From: Amaranthus tricolor
Taxonomy: Eukaryota > Streptophyta > Magnoliopsida > Caryophyllales > Amaranthaceae
Direction: 5' to 3'
Assembly (NCBI RefSeq): GCF_026212465.1
Contig: NC_080049.1
Coordinates: forward strand, 36,930,885 to 36,994,884
DNA: 64,000 bases
The stretch's first letter is position 1, and every line of letters starts with the position of its first letter. The notes under the pieces were generated by a model. The model did no database searches. It saw nothing but the letters and a program-made list of their open reading frames with translations, and had not been told where the DNA came from. Position numbers and translations under genes: made by a program. This document shows positions 27,013 to 38,847 of the stretch, one piece after another.

Positions 27013-27353
27013 GGAAAATTATCAATGGTATTCTTGAGTTTTGACGCTTTATCAATGACATTCATAAGGTTTTTTTATCATCAATGGTACCCTCGTACTA
27101 TTGAGCGTTTTACAGCTGTACATTTTTAAACATTTTCCGTCAAAAATCGTCTAAAACCGTTTACTTTTTTCTTTTTCTTTTATTTTTCAATTCAAAACAT
27201 AAAAAGAAAATTAATGATTTTGAACAATTTTGGACGGAAAAAGTTAAAAAAGATTATGGTTGTAAAACAAGGGTACCATTGATAATAAAAAAACAACTTA
27301 GGGGTTACCATTGATAAAGTGGAAAAACTTAGAAGTGACATTAATAATTTCTC
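27013..27353. mobile_element. MULE-type MITE, copy 2
   Basis: Same element and position as 5435-5775. Confidence 0.75.
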
Positions 27354-28449
27354 TTTTTTAAAAGAGCAAGTATGGCTTTCAAGACAGTGTATAGGCTATA
27401 TAGCTTATGCTTGAACAAGCACAAAGCTTGCAAAGGCAAGCGAATGTAAGGGAGCAACAAAAACTATTGCACAAATGAGCGCTAAAATTCTCAAGTGAGC
27501 AACTTGCTAGAGCAATGAGAATTCTTGAAAGGGCAATAGATAGTTGGCACAAGCATATCTAGTTGTTGAGGTCTTGCTTGGATGGTTTGTGTGCATTATC
27601 GAACAATCGCTTGGTTGGGTTGGATGAGCAAGTTATGTTAGAACTTCGTACTTAATGTAAAAAACAACATTAAGATTTTGTGGAATTTAAGAATTTTTTC
27701 CTCACACGTAGACATGTCAAAATTTAAGATGGATTTCACAATCTAATGATGAAAAGCTCCATTTGTGGAGAGATGGCATTGCCCAAAAGATGCTCTACCC
27801 TCCATGAATGCACCCCATACTAGCCTGATAAATCTCCTAAATACAAGAATTTTATATTCTCATAATATATTTTAGATGAGCTATTAAACTCATGTATGAG
27901 GCGCATCTCATACTGAGACCGTCTTATATTATGAAGCTATAACCATCTATAGGAGGATCTAGCTAACTTCCGCGTATATATGTATGTGTATCTGTATGTA
28001 GGAATATCGTATGAGAATACATAACAAAAACAAAGGAATTGTGAATAGAACTCTTAGACCAAATTGCTAGAGGTTTAGGACTTGAAAAAGGTTACTTTGC
28101 AAACAAGCTGAGTCAAGATTGGTAGTGTTTGGTAGATGACTTAGTTGAGTTATGTATCGACTAGTGTTGACTATTTTGAACAACCTGCTTCTAGCCATGA
28201 GTTTCAAATCAGCATGCCAAATAAGCTGGTAAAGTCAAGCACTTTAATAAGCTGTCAGCTATGAATATCGTTTGCCAAAGACTTTCATGGACGAAAATAG
28301 CACTAGTATAACTATTGCATTAGTTCTAGGTCTTGATTGAAATAGGCCTATGAATGGGTATCAATTAATACACGTGTGGTTTTATTTCTAAGTTCTAAGG
28401 TTGTTGGCAACGGGAAGCTGATAAGTGCAGCTGGGCAGAACATGGAGCA
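27354..28449. other. Non-coding stretch, copy 2
   Basis: Counterpart of 5776-6871; nothing recognised. Confidence 0.5.
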
Positions 28450-28659
28450 GTGAATAATGCTGGGAAAGTGCAGCACTTTTCAATTTTCATATGTCGTCCC
28501 TTAAAAGATTGTCAAATTGAATTAGCTAAAGCTCTTCTTAAGTATCATGACTTCCTTGCAGTTAACTGCATTGCATCCCACAATGTAAGACGTAAAGCCA
28601 AACTTGAAACTGACCGTGTCTTGAGGCCTTTTGACATCAAACTTAACCCGGATCTTTGA
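28450..28659 (+). other. Unidentified coding-like fragment, copy 2
   Basis: Same 69-residue frame as 6872-7081. The segment from about 28290 to 28725, which includes this frame and the end of the adjacent hAT element, is absent from the right palindrome arm. Confidence 0.35.
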
Positions 28660-28706
28660 AATGGACTATCCATGGCTGTATGGGTCATTTCTTGCATGCT
28701 TTTAAG

Positions 28707-29339
28707 TAGAGGTGTTCAATGGGCCGGGGGCTCATCGTGCCCTCAGGTTCAACCCTTTATTAGATGGGCTTCAACGGGTCGGACGTTTAAAGGTCAACTT
28801 ATATTATACAAGAAGCGGGTTATAAACGCGCTTTTGACGAGCTCTACACTATATTATCAACTTTTACTATATATTTTTTATCTTCTGATCTAAAAGTTTT
28901 AATTTCTTACAACTTTAAGAGGTGAATCATAATTACTAATTTAATTTATTGAAGTTAAATTTATTATCCACATATATTAGTTAGAAATCGAAGACTGAGA
29001 AAATGACCCATGAACTAACTGAACTGATCATAATTTGCCACGACTTAGAGTCGTTGAATGGAAATTACCTTTATTTCTGTGATTTTTCATAGTAGAGGTA
29101 TAGCTGTGTCATAATCTCAATTAAAAAAAATTAAATTGATGCTAATTTACTAATAGAAAAATACCTTTTATAATAAAATGTTGTAATTGTCGTAATAAGT
29201 ATGATATGGGTTGGGTAAGATCGAGCTGGGCTATTAAGCCCGGCCCAAAGCCAGTTTACTGCTTTGTAAGATTCGGCAGGCTCGGCGCATTTAAAGTAAA
29301 GCTCGACCTGGCTAGTATTCGACCCATTGCACTGGTCTA
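28707..29339. mobile_element. hAT-type MITE, copy 2
   Basis: Same as 7129-7761, with both ends and flanking cttttaag/ctttttaag. Confidence 0.7.
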
Positions 29340-29978
29340 CTTTTTAAGTCATTACTTCCTCTAATTCGACTATTACTTTGAGTTTGCATGTTAAAATTTA
29401 AATATGAAAAAGATTTTTAAATTCTAGAGTGCAAACTTAAAGAAGCAAAGGGAGTAATATATATCCAACTTAATTTTAGTGCATAATTGTTTTGTTGCAA
29501 TCTAGAACTATATACATACGCAGAGTAGCAACCAAGATATGCTTCATAAACGCAGCATGGCACACGTCATATATGTTTCATAGCATGCCATCATTCCTTA
29601 CGCCATCAAATAATACCTTCACTGAATTTATCACTTTTTTGGTTTTTTTGTACTACTTTGATCTTTAAATGTAAGCCATATACTCCGCATTATTACAGAC
29701 AGCAGCTGAGAGAATTACAAATCAAGTGCAAATCCATAACAGTATGAAGCAAAAACTCAAGACCAACTTGAGTTACTATATATGTCTATTAACACCAGAG
29801 TCTATTAAGTTAGAAATCTAAATCCAATACATATTCTTCTCATATTTTTATTAATTATACTTAAAATAAGAGATCTTTAAGAATCAAAATTATAATCATT
29901 CAACACATTGGGCCAAATATCATGTTAAGATTTCAACTTAGTCAAAAAATTATATGGATGACTAAAATCAAAAATATA
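29340..29978. other. Upstream flank of HCT-like gene 2
   Basis: Counterpart of 7762-8400, including the small Stowaway-like inverted repeat. Confidence 0.45.
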
Positions 29979-30253
29979 CTCCTCCACATCAATATAATTG
30001 TTTCATTTGCTTGGCACGGTTATTAAGGGTAGTGTGGGTTCCATTAAAAAGGTGGTAGTTGGGTAAGTAGTGAAGGGTAATTAATGAAGGGTAAGTAGTG
30101 AAGAATAGTTGGGTAAATAAGGTATATGAGGGTATATTTGTAATTACTTGTGTGAACTAAAGATATTTAGGTAAAAAAAAAGATTGACAAAAAAAAATGT
30201 GACAATTAAAATAATTTTGCAAACGAATATAAATGGAAACACCCGTCATGGAG
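29979..30253. mobile_element. Stowaway-like MITE, copy 2
   Basis: Same as 8401-8675; flanked by TA. Confidence 0.5.
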
Positions 30254-30343
30254 TATATTGGGGGTATAAATGGAGTATTATTAATGAATATCATAGTCAA
30301 CGGATCAAATTATCCCGTCATGGACTTCAATTTTCTAAACGAG

Positions 30344-30351
30344 TATAAATA
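30344..30351 (+). promoter_or_regulatory. TATA box of HCT-like gene 2
   Basis: TATAAATA, 45 bp before the ATG at 30396. Confidence 0.6.
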
Positions 30352-30395
30352 GAAACACCCGGCAAAGAGCATTCTCTCAAGTCCAAACAACCAAA

Positions 30396-33300
30396 ATGAA
30401 CACTAAAGTAAAGCAATCAACAATCATTCACCCAGCCAAAGAAACACCAACAGGATCTCTTTGGCTTTCAAGTCTCGATCTAATCACTCGATCTCCTTAC
30501 ACACATACTAGACTACTCTATGTATATCCTTCTCCCAACCAAACAAACCGCACAAATTCATTCTTCGACACAAACATTTTAAAGAATGCACTAAGTAAAA
30601 CCCTAGTACACTTCTACCCAATGGCAGGAAGATTGAAAAGAAACGAAAAAACTGGTCGAATGGAGATCGATTGCAATTCAAAAGGAGTCGTATTCGTAGA
30701 GGTAGAAACTACACATACGCTCGCTGATTTTGGTGAGTTTAAGCCGACGAACGAGCTTCGTTCGGTGGTGTTTCCGTCACCGTTCGACTACTCAAAAGGA
30801 TTATCGTCGTTTCCTATGTTAATGGTGCAGCTAACTAGATTTAAATGTGGCGGTGTAAGTCTTGGATTATTGCACCAACATCAAGTAGCTGATGGAACTT
30901 CTTGCGCAGATCTGATTAATTCTTGGGCTAGAATTGCTCAAGGGCTTGAAATTAATGTATTGCCATTTCATAATCGACAGCAAATTCTGGGTTGTCGTAA
31001 TCCTCGTCAAGTTAAATTTAGACACTTGGAGTATGAGCAGCCATTGCCACCTACCAGAGGCATCACTCCAGGTTTGCTTTGTCTTATTTTATTTGCTTGA
31101 TTAATATTCCCTCGATCCCATTATTAAATGTTTCATTTAATTCGGTAATAAGTGTATTTATGTAAATTTTTCTATTTCTTATTAAAAATAATTATTAACA
31201 ATAAAAAGTTAATTATAATAAAATTTAGGAATAATTGATATTAATAATTCAACGGTATTTCAACCATTTATCCATTTGCTATGAATAATTAATTTTTTTA
31301 AATAATAATTCAACTTTTGTCGTTAGTTTGCTAGCAGCATACTCTTTTATTTTATAATAATTCAACATTTGTCCTTAGTTTGCTATCAGAATATCTTATT
31401 AGTATGCTGACAAGGAACTAATGGTAGAGGTTGATTTATTATAAAGTAATCTAAAGGTTGGATTATTTTTTCTAAATTAGATTATTAATATTAATTTTTT
31501 CTAAATTTCACGTTATGTTTGAAAACAAAAATTACTGAACATGGGGAAGCAAAATCAGAGGAAAACACAAAATGGAAATCAAACAATGGAAAAGAAAGAC
31601 AAATGGAGACGGGGTTTCAGAAGAAAGAGAAAATACAGTGATGCGGGGACTTGTATTAAAAATGGAAAAGGGTGAGAGAAAAAGGCAAGTCAGCCTTTTA
31701 GGAAGAAGAGAGAAGAGAAGGAGTATCACATGGGGTGGGTATTGGAGTGGGTATGTCTGAAAAAAGGGAAGGGGAGCAACTCAATTTTTTGGGAAGAGGA
31801 GAGAGAAAAAAGGACATCAACATGGGAAAGTGTCTTCAGAGGAGAGAGAAATAAAGTTATTATCTAGGTTGCATTAAAACAGACACAGACACGATACGGG
31901 TATGGGAAAAAGCCAACTTAAAAATAGCGGAAATAGGGACACGAAAATGGTAATATAATAAATATATCAAATTAAAAATAATTTTACAATCTTTCAATTG
32001 ATATTTGTAAATAAACACTTTAAAAACATAAAACTCACATAAAATACAAATAAGTACCAAATAAACAACATGAATATTTAAAAATAGTCATAAAAAACCA
32101 AATTAAAGAAAACCAAATAAATAGGTAAATTAAAGTTTGATCATCACACATCATCCATATGACATCCATCGTCATCCTCTGTTACAAAAGTAGTTTCCAA
32201 CTCGGGCTCATCAAGAGAAAGATTCGCCATGCCAAGACAAATAAAATCTTCTAGATTTCCAAAGTCATCTCCTCCAACATCCCACAACCTTGTTCTTCCC
32301 TTGTTATAAGCCTCACTTCTCCTTGAAAGCAAACGAAAATTGTTATGAATGTACACCAAATTTAAGAGTTGGGTTTTCGGGATTGGATCGCAGTTGGACC
32401 GGATATAATAGGTTAAGGCTATACATCCAGTCTTTTGATCCAACAGATTATAATTCAGTTTGATCAGAAATTGAATCCATGCACCGGAACACTCCTAATT
32501 TTGAGGGTCTTATTTTTTGTATAGCAAATATTATCTCCAAATAACAATTTAAAAAGATGATATGAAATCCAATAAGAAGACTAAATAAAAATCAGCTCAA
32601 AACAAGTTAAATAAGATGAATTAAAATCAAATTTAACTTATTTATCCTCTTTTAATAGATGGAATTATGTTGAAATCACGTGTCAATATTTTCTACTTAT
32701 GACACTAATTTTTCATTGAGTTCTTTTTTTTAAGGAACTTCTACTAATTTCTTGTTCTTGATTATAATATGTAATAATGTTTTGTTAGGTACGGTATCCA
32801 CCATAATAGAAGCTCAATTTAAACTCTCCAAAGAACAAATTATTGCCTTGAAACTACAAGCAACATTACAAGGAGACACGAGTTACAGGCTGAGTACCTT
32901 TCAAGTGCTTGCGGCACACGTGTGGAGAGCCACATGTAAAGCACGTGGCTTGTCAGATGATCAAGATGTAAAACTCTACATACCAGTTAATGGTAGAACA
33001 AGACTTAACAAAAGCTCAGAATTTCCAAAAGGTTACTATGGAAATGTAATCTTTTTTACTGCTTGTGTTACTAAATGTGCTGATATTAAGTATAAACCAC
33101 TTTGGTATACAGCAAATTTGGTTCATACTGCATTAAAAAAGATGGATAATATTGAGTATTTAAGATCAGCCATCGACTACCTTGAATCACATCAAGATTT
33201 GAGTAAATTTACTCGTGGGTCCCACACTTTTACCTGTCCAAATTTTACTATAAATTCTTGGGTAAATATTCCTTTTAAATGTGATTTCGGGTGGGGCGAT

Positions 33301-33471
33301 CCCAAGTTTTTTGGGCATGGTGGGATTCAATATGAAGGTCAATCTTATCTCATTAGAAGCCAAAACGGGGATGGGAGCTTCTCATTGGCTATTAAGCTTT
33401 TTTCTGATCATATGAGTCTTTTTGAGAAGTATTTGTATGATTTTCCTAGTTTGCTTCTTACAAGGTTGTAA
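30396..33471 (+). CDS. HCT-like BAHD acyltransferase, gene 2
   Basis: Exons 30396-31071 and 32789-33471, about 452 residues, with the same splice phase, HQVAD and DFGWG motifs as gene 1. By eye the only residue difference from gene 1 is Phe for Val at position 366 (SKFTRGS). This Phe is shared with gene 3. The intron carries the same hAT remnant as gene 1. The reading frame is intact and the promoter is the same, so it should be as expressible as gene 1 unless silenced. Confidence 0.88.
31504..32368 (-). mobile_element. hAT 3'-end remnant inside HCT-like intron 2
   Basis: Same insert as 9926-10790. One residue of the transposase tail differs (Ser for Gly in SRRSEAYN). A chance extension of the frame continues leftward in the gene sense (to 32443) past the homologous part. 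Confidence 0.62.
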
Positions 33472-34600
33472 AATTAAAAGAATGCCAAAAGGTTATTCTC
33501 TCTCGTTTGAAATTGTAACAAAGGAAGTCGGTGTTAAGATTAAGAAGTGTTCAAACATATATTATTGAGCTGAAAGATATTGAAAAGCAAATAAATATGT
33601 AGATGAGAATATAAAAGAAAATTCAACAAAGTTAGAGACATATTAAAAGTTCTACTATTTCAAATAGGACATAAGAAGTAATGAATACATACCAATAATA
33701 TGGACTAATTTTAAGAGTTGATCATAAATGGGGTGAAGAAGGTTTGAGAATTTTCATATCTTATATAGTGATGAATTCTTCCCTTTTATTATAATTTGGG
33801 TACTTAATCGCTCGCAATATATGTATCCAAAGAAAGGAACAAGTTGACCTGAATAAAAGTAGAGTGCAACGATCAACTTTCATATCAAAACTATTGTTAT
33901 TTAGTTATTATTATTATTAGCTTATTATTGATTTTTTATAATATATGTAAATGCACTTGTAATATTTTTTACATGATTATCTTTATGTTTTGTTTTGTTG
34001 ATAGTTAAATTTCTTATGTGAAACTATTTCAAGAAAAGTGATTAAAAAAAGAAACGTTTACTTTGTCATATTTCTTTAGTACATGTCATCTATTATTAAT
34101 TTTTTCAATTACTAATACTATATTCGGTACAAATGAGAAAAATTCTATTTAAAATAAAATAGTTCTAATATATATTGTTAAGAGGAACTAACTTGCAATG
34201 AATACAATTTAAAAAGAAAAAAAAAACTTGCTATGAATAGCATGCATTATTTTAATATGATGCAGAATTAATTAAAGTATAGAATATAATCAAACATAGT
34301 TCTATTTGCTATAAAAAAAGAGTAAATTAGGTAAAAAAAAATCATTCTAAGAACAATATATAATATATAATGATAAATTCAAATGAATTGGTTTCGTAAC
34401 AATCAAACATAAACTAAAACATCCTTCAATATTTCATCGAACTCATTGATTGTTGTCATGACCATACTCTCGTGATTCTTAAAGAGACGACCTCAAAACA
34501 AAAAACCCATATTTTTATTTTCTCATCCCATATATTTAATGCGTCTCTCAAAGAGACCGTCCCTTACAATAATCTGTGTACTATTATTATAATTTCAAGA
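33472..34600. other. 3' flanks of HCT-like gene 2 and SOT-A
   Basis: Up to 34468 it matches the gene 1 flank. Some bases (for example 'aagtcggtg' near 33526 and 'catgtcatct' near 34084) are shared with the right palindrome arm and not with copy 1. 34469-34600 is new sequence with a 'gagacgacctc / gagaccgtccc' inverted pair. Convergent genes end here. Confidence 0.55.
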
Positions 34601-34608
34601 ACTAGATT

Positions 34609-35673
34609 TTAAGGTTCCAACTTGAAGGACAAATTGGTACCAGCAAGTTTTTCTTCCATTAATTTTTTCATTGTATCAGCCATAGAAGGTGTTAAATAAT
34701 TTTTCCACCCTCCTACTTTTCCTTCCCTGAAAAATTCCTTGTTCTCACAATACTTGTTAACCGCACCACTCTTATTAACCTCCAGTTCTTTAAGATTTCC
34801 AAAACTACAAAGTTCAATTATATCCTCAATAACACCTTCATTTTCTTCCATTGGAGAAAATGGCACTCCAACAAATTCAGCCAACTTCTTTAGATGAAAT
34901 CTTGGGTTTTCTTTCAAATCTTCGTACATCAAAAACAACACTTCGTTAGGTTGCTCTAAGCTCTGCTTCCAATACCCAAGAACATGATCAAAAAAGGGCC
35001 CGCAATATACAGAACCATTACAGAAATCTTGAAAGAAATCATGTATACAAGGACCTTCATAAGTCTCATCTCCCGTAGACGATTTCAACAGTTTGGGATA
35101 ATACTTCCAATAAGAAACAAGCGTGTCTAAAGGGTTTCGAGAAATGTAAATGATTTTAGTTGAACAAGATTTGATGGATTCAGGAAGTAAGGGATAAGGA
35201 AAGTGAGAATGAAGTAACCGAGGTGAAGGAAGTTGATGAAGTTGGTGTGGGCGGGGAAGTTTTGGGTTGAAACCTGCATAAATGTTTTCAAGATCATACA
35301 CAAGTTGATGTGGATTGTGGGTAAGTAATGGGCTTTGTTTGGGTGGATATTTGACCCGATTAACAATTGAATACAGTAAGGCTTTTAACCAAGTGGTACC
35401 TGTTTTAGGGAAGCTATTCACCATTAAATCAGTGTTTCGAGCAAGGAAATGTCTCTGGAAAAGAAGAAGGCCAGAGAAAAAATCAGAAGAACTAAAATAC
35501 CAGAAGTCTTGAAATTTAACCAAATGGATATTAGTAATACCCATAAAGTTAACCTTTTCAAGGGATTTTGTAATCTCTTCTAATTCTTCATCATTCACAA
35601 CCAATTCTTCTTCTTCACTTTGGTTTGGTTTATTTGTTGCAGGAGTAGTTTCATTCATTGTGGATGAACCCAT
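34609..35673 (-). CDS. Cytosolic sulfotransferase SOT-A, left-arm copy
   Basis: An intronless plant SOT of 354 residues that would transfer sulfate from PAPS to a small hydroxylated acceptor in the cytosol. Motifs: NSFPKTGTTWLK (phosphosulfate loop, Lys90), LLHSHFPY with the likely catalytic His, YISRNPLDTLVS (3'-phosphate binding Arg and Ser), and FFREGKVGGWKNYLTP (C-terminal PAPS motif, with Glu and Gly where Lys and Asp are common). I chose the ATG at 35673 because it aligns with SOT-B. The frame is open upstream to 35733, but those residues lie in a duplicated non-coding block. The acceptor is unknown; SOT15-like or flavonol SOTs are the nearest by motif. Confidence 0.9.
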   Translation of the reverse strand: MGSSTMNETTPATNKPNQSEEEELVVNDEELEEITKSLEKVNFMGITNIHLVKFQDFWYFSSSDFFSGLLLFQRHFLARNTDLMVNSFPKTGTTWLKALLYSIVNRVKYPPKQSPLLTHNPHQLVYDLENIYAGFNPKLPRPHQLHQLPSPRLLHSHFPYPLLPESIKSCSTKIIYISRNPLDTLVSYWKYYPKLLKSSTGDETYEGPCIHDFFQDFCNGSVYCGPFFDHVLGYWKQSLEQPNEVLFLMYEDLKENPRFHLKKLAEFVGVPFSPMEENEGVIEDIIELCSFGNLKELEVNKSGAVNKYCENKEFFREGKVGGWKNYLTPSMADTMKKLMEEKLAGTNLSFKLEP

Positions 35674-35729
35674 TGTTTTCATCTTGATTGCCTTATGAAG
35701 ATCAACTTGACCTGAATAAAAGTAGACCT

Positions 35730-35814
35730 GCAATATATATCCAAGGGAAGGAACAAGTTGACCTCAGTAAAAGTAGAGTGCAAAGATCAACTTTTATATT
35801 AAAACTGTTATTTA

Positions 35815-35845
<31 letters not shown>

Positions 35846-36050
35846 GCTTATTATTCATTTTTTATAATATATGTAAATACACTTGTAATTTTTTTTCAAT
35901 GATTATCTTTCGTTTTGTTTTGTTGATAGTTATAAAACTATTTCAAGAAAAGTGATTAAAAAAGAAAAGTTTACTTTATCATATTTCTTTAGTACATGTT
36001 ATCTATTATTAATTTTTTCAATTACTAATACTATATTCGGTACAAACAAG
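35730..36050. repeat. Copy of the HCT-like 3' flank upstream of SOT-A
   Basis: It matches about 33816-34140 in the same orientation (aaggaacaagttgacct, agtaaaagtagagtgcaa, and 'ctatattcggtacaaa' at the end) with scattered differences and a longer ATT run. SOT-A is therefore bracketed by direct repeats of about 320 bp. The block ends where a MULE fragment begins at about 36058. Confidence 0.8.
35732..35739 (-). promoter_or_regulatory. Possible TATA box of SOT-A
   Basis: TATATATT on the minus strand, about 59 bp before the chosen ATG. It lies inside the duplicated HCT-like 3' flank. Confidence 0.35.
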
Positions 36051-36060
36051 AAATATTTTT

Positions 36061-36439
36061 ATTGAAGGTTCTCTGCCGGCTGAGCCTTCGGAGGCGGAGT
36101 GGGAGGTTGGTATCACTAATCTGTTCGGGGAGCCTCTGTCTGAGCTTCGGCGTAAAGGTTCATTCACCAGCGGATGCATAAGCGTTGCTGAATTGATGCG
36201 GCTGTGTCATAGGTCGCAGGCCATGGATACCCAGACGACAGCGTACTACATGGCTGTCATCGGCTCTACCTTGTTGGCGGATAAGTCCAGAATTGGCATG
36301 CGACCTCACCCGATACTTGCCGTGAACGACGATCAGCAGGACGTAGCCTGGGGTGCGGTGACCTTGGCGTTCTTGTACAGGCAGCTCGGAATGGCATCTA
36401 GGGCTGGTTGCAAGACCATTGCTGGATGCCTCACATTGC
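36061..36439 (+). pseudogene. PMD gene fragment in deleted MULE, left arm
   Basis: It encodes SLPAEPSEAEWEVGITNL-like to RQLGMASRAGCKTIAGCLTL text, matching codons about 39658-40030 of the complete PMD gene. Here the codon that is TAG in the large MULE is CAG (DTQTTAYYM), showing the ancestral Gln. Confidence 0.82.
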
Positions 36440-36881
36440 CCTTACATGACCATCTTTGTACACCAAGAACGGGTGGTTATGTTTTCCCTTTTCACCAGGA
36501 CACACCCTTACCGTCCAAGGTCTTTCTGGTGGTTTACGACTACTTCCTACAATCATAAATTTACACCCGCAACTTCTACTTTTAGAACCAGGTCGGGCAG
36601 TATTATCTAGATTATGTACATCACCCCTAATATTACCATAGCGGTGACATTTTAAATAGACACTAACTCTAGAACGTCCTTCTTTCTTTTTATAAGAAGC
36701 ACGTGTAAATTGAAAACCGATTGTTATTGCTATCGCATCGGCCCAACTATGTAACTCATCTAAGGAGATAAATTCCCTATCCGTAACAAAGCTACCGGAG
36801 TAGTCTACGTTGTCTCCAAAGTTTTCAAACTCCTGCAAATTTGAAATATAAATAATATAAATTAAGTACATTAATGACTAC

Positions 36882-36913
<32 letters not shown>

Positions 36914-37558
36914 CAACAACAACAACAAATTAAAAACATTACGTAAATAAAAAAATCTAAAAAATTTAAAATTATCAACAATAAAAATTATAATAATGAC
37001 AAGATTAAATAACAATTTTAATAATAATAAAAACATTACGTAAATAAAAAAATTTTAAAAATATAAATTTATCAACAATAAAAATTAATACGGAAAAAAA
37101 AAATTAATACGGAAATAAAAAATAGTACTAACAATTTTAATAATAATAATTTTAAAAAAAATTAATAAGGAAAATAAAAAAAAAATTCACAGTCGCCCAG
37201 ATTTAGGCGACAACACCATGGTTCAGCCGCACAAATTTGGGAGACTGAACCCAGGATCAGCCGCCCAGATTTGTGCGCCTGAACCATGGTTCAGTCGCAC
37301 AATTTTGTGCAGTTGAACCGTGGTTCAGTCGCCAACTTTTGTGCGCCTTTTTTTTTTTTTAAATTTTCAAACGACAACTTTACGTACCGCATCCGACTCA
37401 TAGTCGCTTTCGTTAGCCATATTTAACCAATTACGGGTTACCACTTCTTTAACACTTTTTAGAGAGATAGTACCAGTTTTTAGAGAGATAGTACCGTGTT
37501 TGAATTCGTAATTCATACGCATCTCAGAATTCGATATATATAGACAAATCTTACACAT
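36440..37558 (-). pseudogene. MULE transposase 5' fragment, left arm
   Basis: Exon 1 (37558-37388) encodes MCKICLYISNSEMR to MANESDYESDA, with donor gtacgtaaa. Exon 2 starts at 36832 after 'tttgcag' with EFENFGDNVDYSG and is cut at the deletion join after KGKHNHPFLVYKDGHVRA. The DNA-binding-like Cys region (SRSCGCKF) remains; the catalytic core is gone. Confidence 0.8.
37191..37348. repeat. Palindromic motif array, deleted MULE, left arm
   Basis: Alternating cagtcgcccagat, accatggttcag and gtgcgcctgaacc units in both orientations lie inside the transposase intron. The array is more degraded than in the large MULE. It is mirrored at 53702-53861. Confidence 0.8.
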
Positions 37559-37845
37559 TAAATTCTTATTAGTGCTATTAAGCGTGATTTATATTTATTA
37601 ATTAACTTTTAAGTACAGTGGCAATTTTGTAATTTTTTAAAATACAGAGGCAAAAATGTAATTTTAAAGGGGTGGCGATAAAATAAAAAGGGGTGGCGAT
37701 AAAATGAAAAGGGGTGGCGAAATTCAGCGACTCCCATGTTCAAAGTCATCGTAATCAACTATTCAAGTGGAGTATTTATTTCTGTGTACAGTGTACCTGT
37801 CCTATATCTACCCCATAACCGATTATGTCTATCTCATATTCGGTG

Positions 37846-37854
37846 TATTTTATC
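37846..37854. repeat. MULE target site duplication, left
   Basis: TATTTTATC, repeated at 45193-45201 and present once, as the complement, in the unoccupied right arm (53213-53221). Confidence 0.93.
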
Positions 37855-38125
37855 CCAATCCTTATAATTCGCCACCCTTTTCATTTTTTCGCCACCCCCC
37901 TAGTAAATTACCATATTGCCCTTGGTTTTTGAAAAAATTACAATTATGCCATTGAAGCTAAAATTTTCTATATAAACCACAATCACACTAAAAATACTCT
38001 CACTACAACTAAAAACCAACATACAAAAGCAAAATTTGGGAGCAAAAATTAAGTTCAATCCGGAATTTATCAATCGAGGTAAGTTATTTGTAATTAAATT
38101 TAATCACGAAAAAAAAAAAAAAAAA

Positions 38126-38230
38126 TTATAGGAGTCGCCCAGATCTGGGCGACTGGACCCCGGTTCAGTCGCCTAATTTTAGGCGACTGAACCGGGGTCG
38201 AGCCGCCCAGATCTGGGCGACTCCTATAAT
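38126..38230. repeat. Near-perfect nested hairpin in large MULE, left side
   Basis: attataggagtcgcccag reads to ggcgactcctataat as one inverted repeat of about 52-bp arms with about two mismatches and a centre at 'cctaattttagg'. Each arm contains the 22-bp self-palindrome built on cgcccagatctgggcg (one base off in the right arm). Confidence 0.9.
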
Positions 38231-38426
38231 TTTTTTTTTTTTTTTATTTATTATTAAATAAATGTTTATGTTTTGTATATATAAAAATTTTTGTTTTTTA
38301 ATTTTTTCCTTATATTTAGGAAAAATATATTTAAAGTTTGAAATTTAAAAAAAAACCTGATTTTTATTAATAAATTAAGTTATTTGTAATTAAATTTAAT
38401 CACGAAAAAAAAAAAAAAAAAATTAA

Positions 38427-38454
38427 AGGAGTCGCCCAGATCTGGGCGACTCCT
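38427..38454. repeat. Perfect 28-bp palindrome, large MULE left side
   Basis: AGGAGTCGCCCAGA and its exact complement meet at the centre agatct. It is a shortened version of the 105-bp hairpin 200 bp upstream. Confidence 0.92.
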
Positions 38455-38847
38455 ATAATTTTTTTTTTTTATTTTTTCCGTATGTATTTTATTAATTTTA
38501 TTATTATTAATTTAATTATTATTATTATTGTATTGTTTTTTTATTTAATATTAAATATATGTTAATGTTATTATTATTAATATTATTATTATTATTGTGA
38601 TTGTTAATTTTGTATTATTAAATATATGTTAATGTTGTTATTATTAATTTTATTATTATTATTGTTATTGTTATTTTTATTTATTATTAAATATATGTTT
38701 ATGTTTTGTATATATTTTTTTTAATTAAATGTTAATAGTTTTTTGTTTTTTTTTTGTTATTTTTTTCCATATTTTATTTATGATTATTATGTATTTAGAA
38801 ATATTATTATTTATAATATTGAATGAAACCGTAAAAAATTGTAGAAA

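Larger units (their letters stand above)
36058..37735 (-). mobile_element. Internally deleted MULE fragment, left arm
   Basis: It has the same orientation as the 7.3-kb MULE. It keeps a middle piece of the PMD gene (36061-36439), then jumps to the 5' exons of the transposase gene (36440-37558), the hairpin block, and the right terminus cgccacc-type repeats ending gggagtcgct (complement, 37735). The left terminus and OTU part are missing. The join at 36438-36439 shares only GC between the two parents. The large MULE starts 119 bp to its right. Confidence 0.85.

Noticed and set aside
35673..35733. Longer N-terminus for SOT-A starting at 35733
   Set aside because: The extra 20 residues are encoded in a duplicated copy of the HCT-like 3' flank and have no match in SOT-B, so the inner ATG is preferred.
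33816..36050. SOT-A with its flanking direct repeats as an LTR element or retrogene unit
   Set aside because: The repeats lack TG...CA ends, a primer site and target duplications, and one of them is simply the HCT-like 3' flank; plant SOT genes are often intronless anyway.
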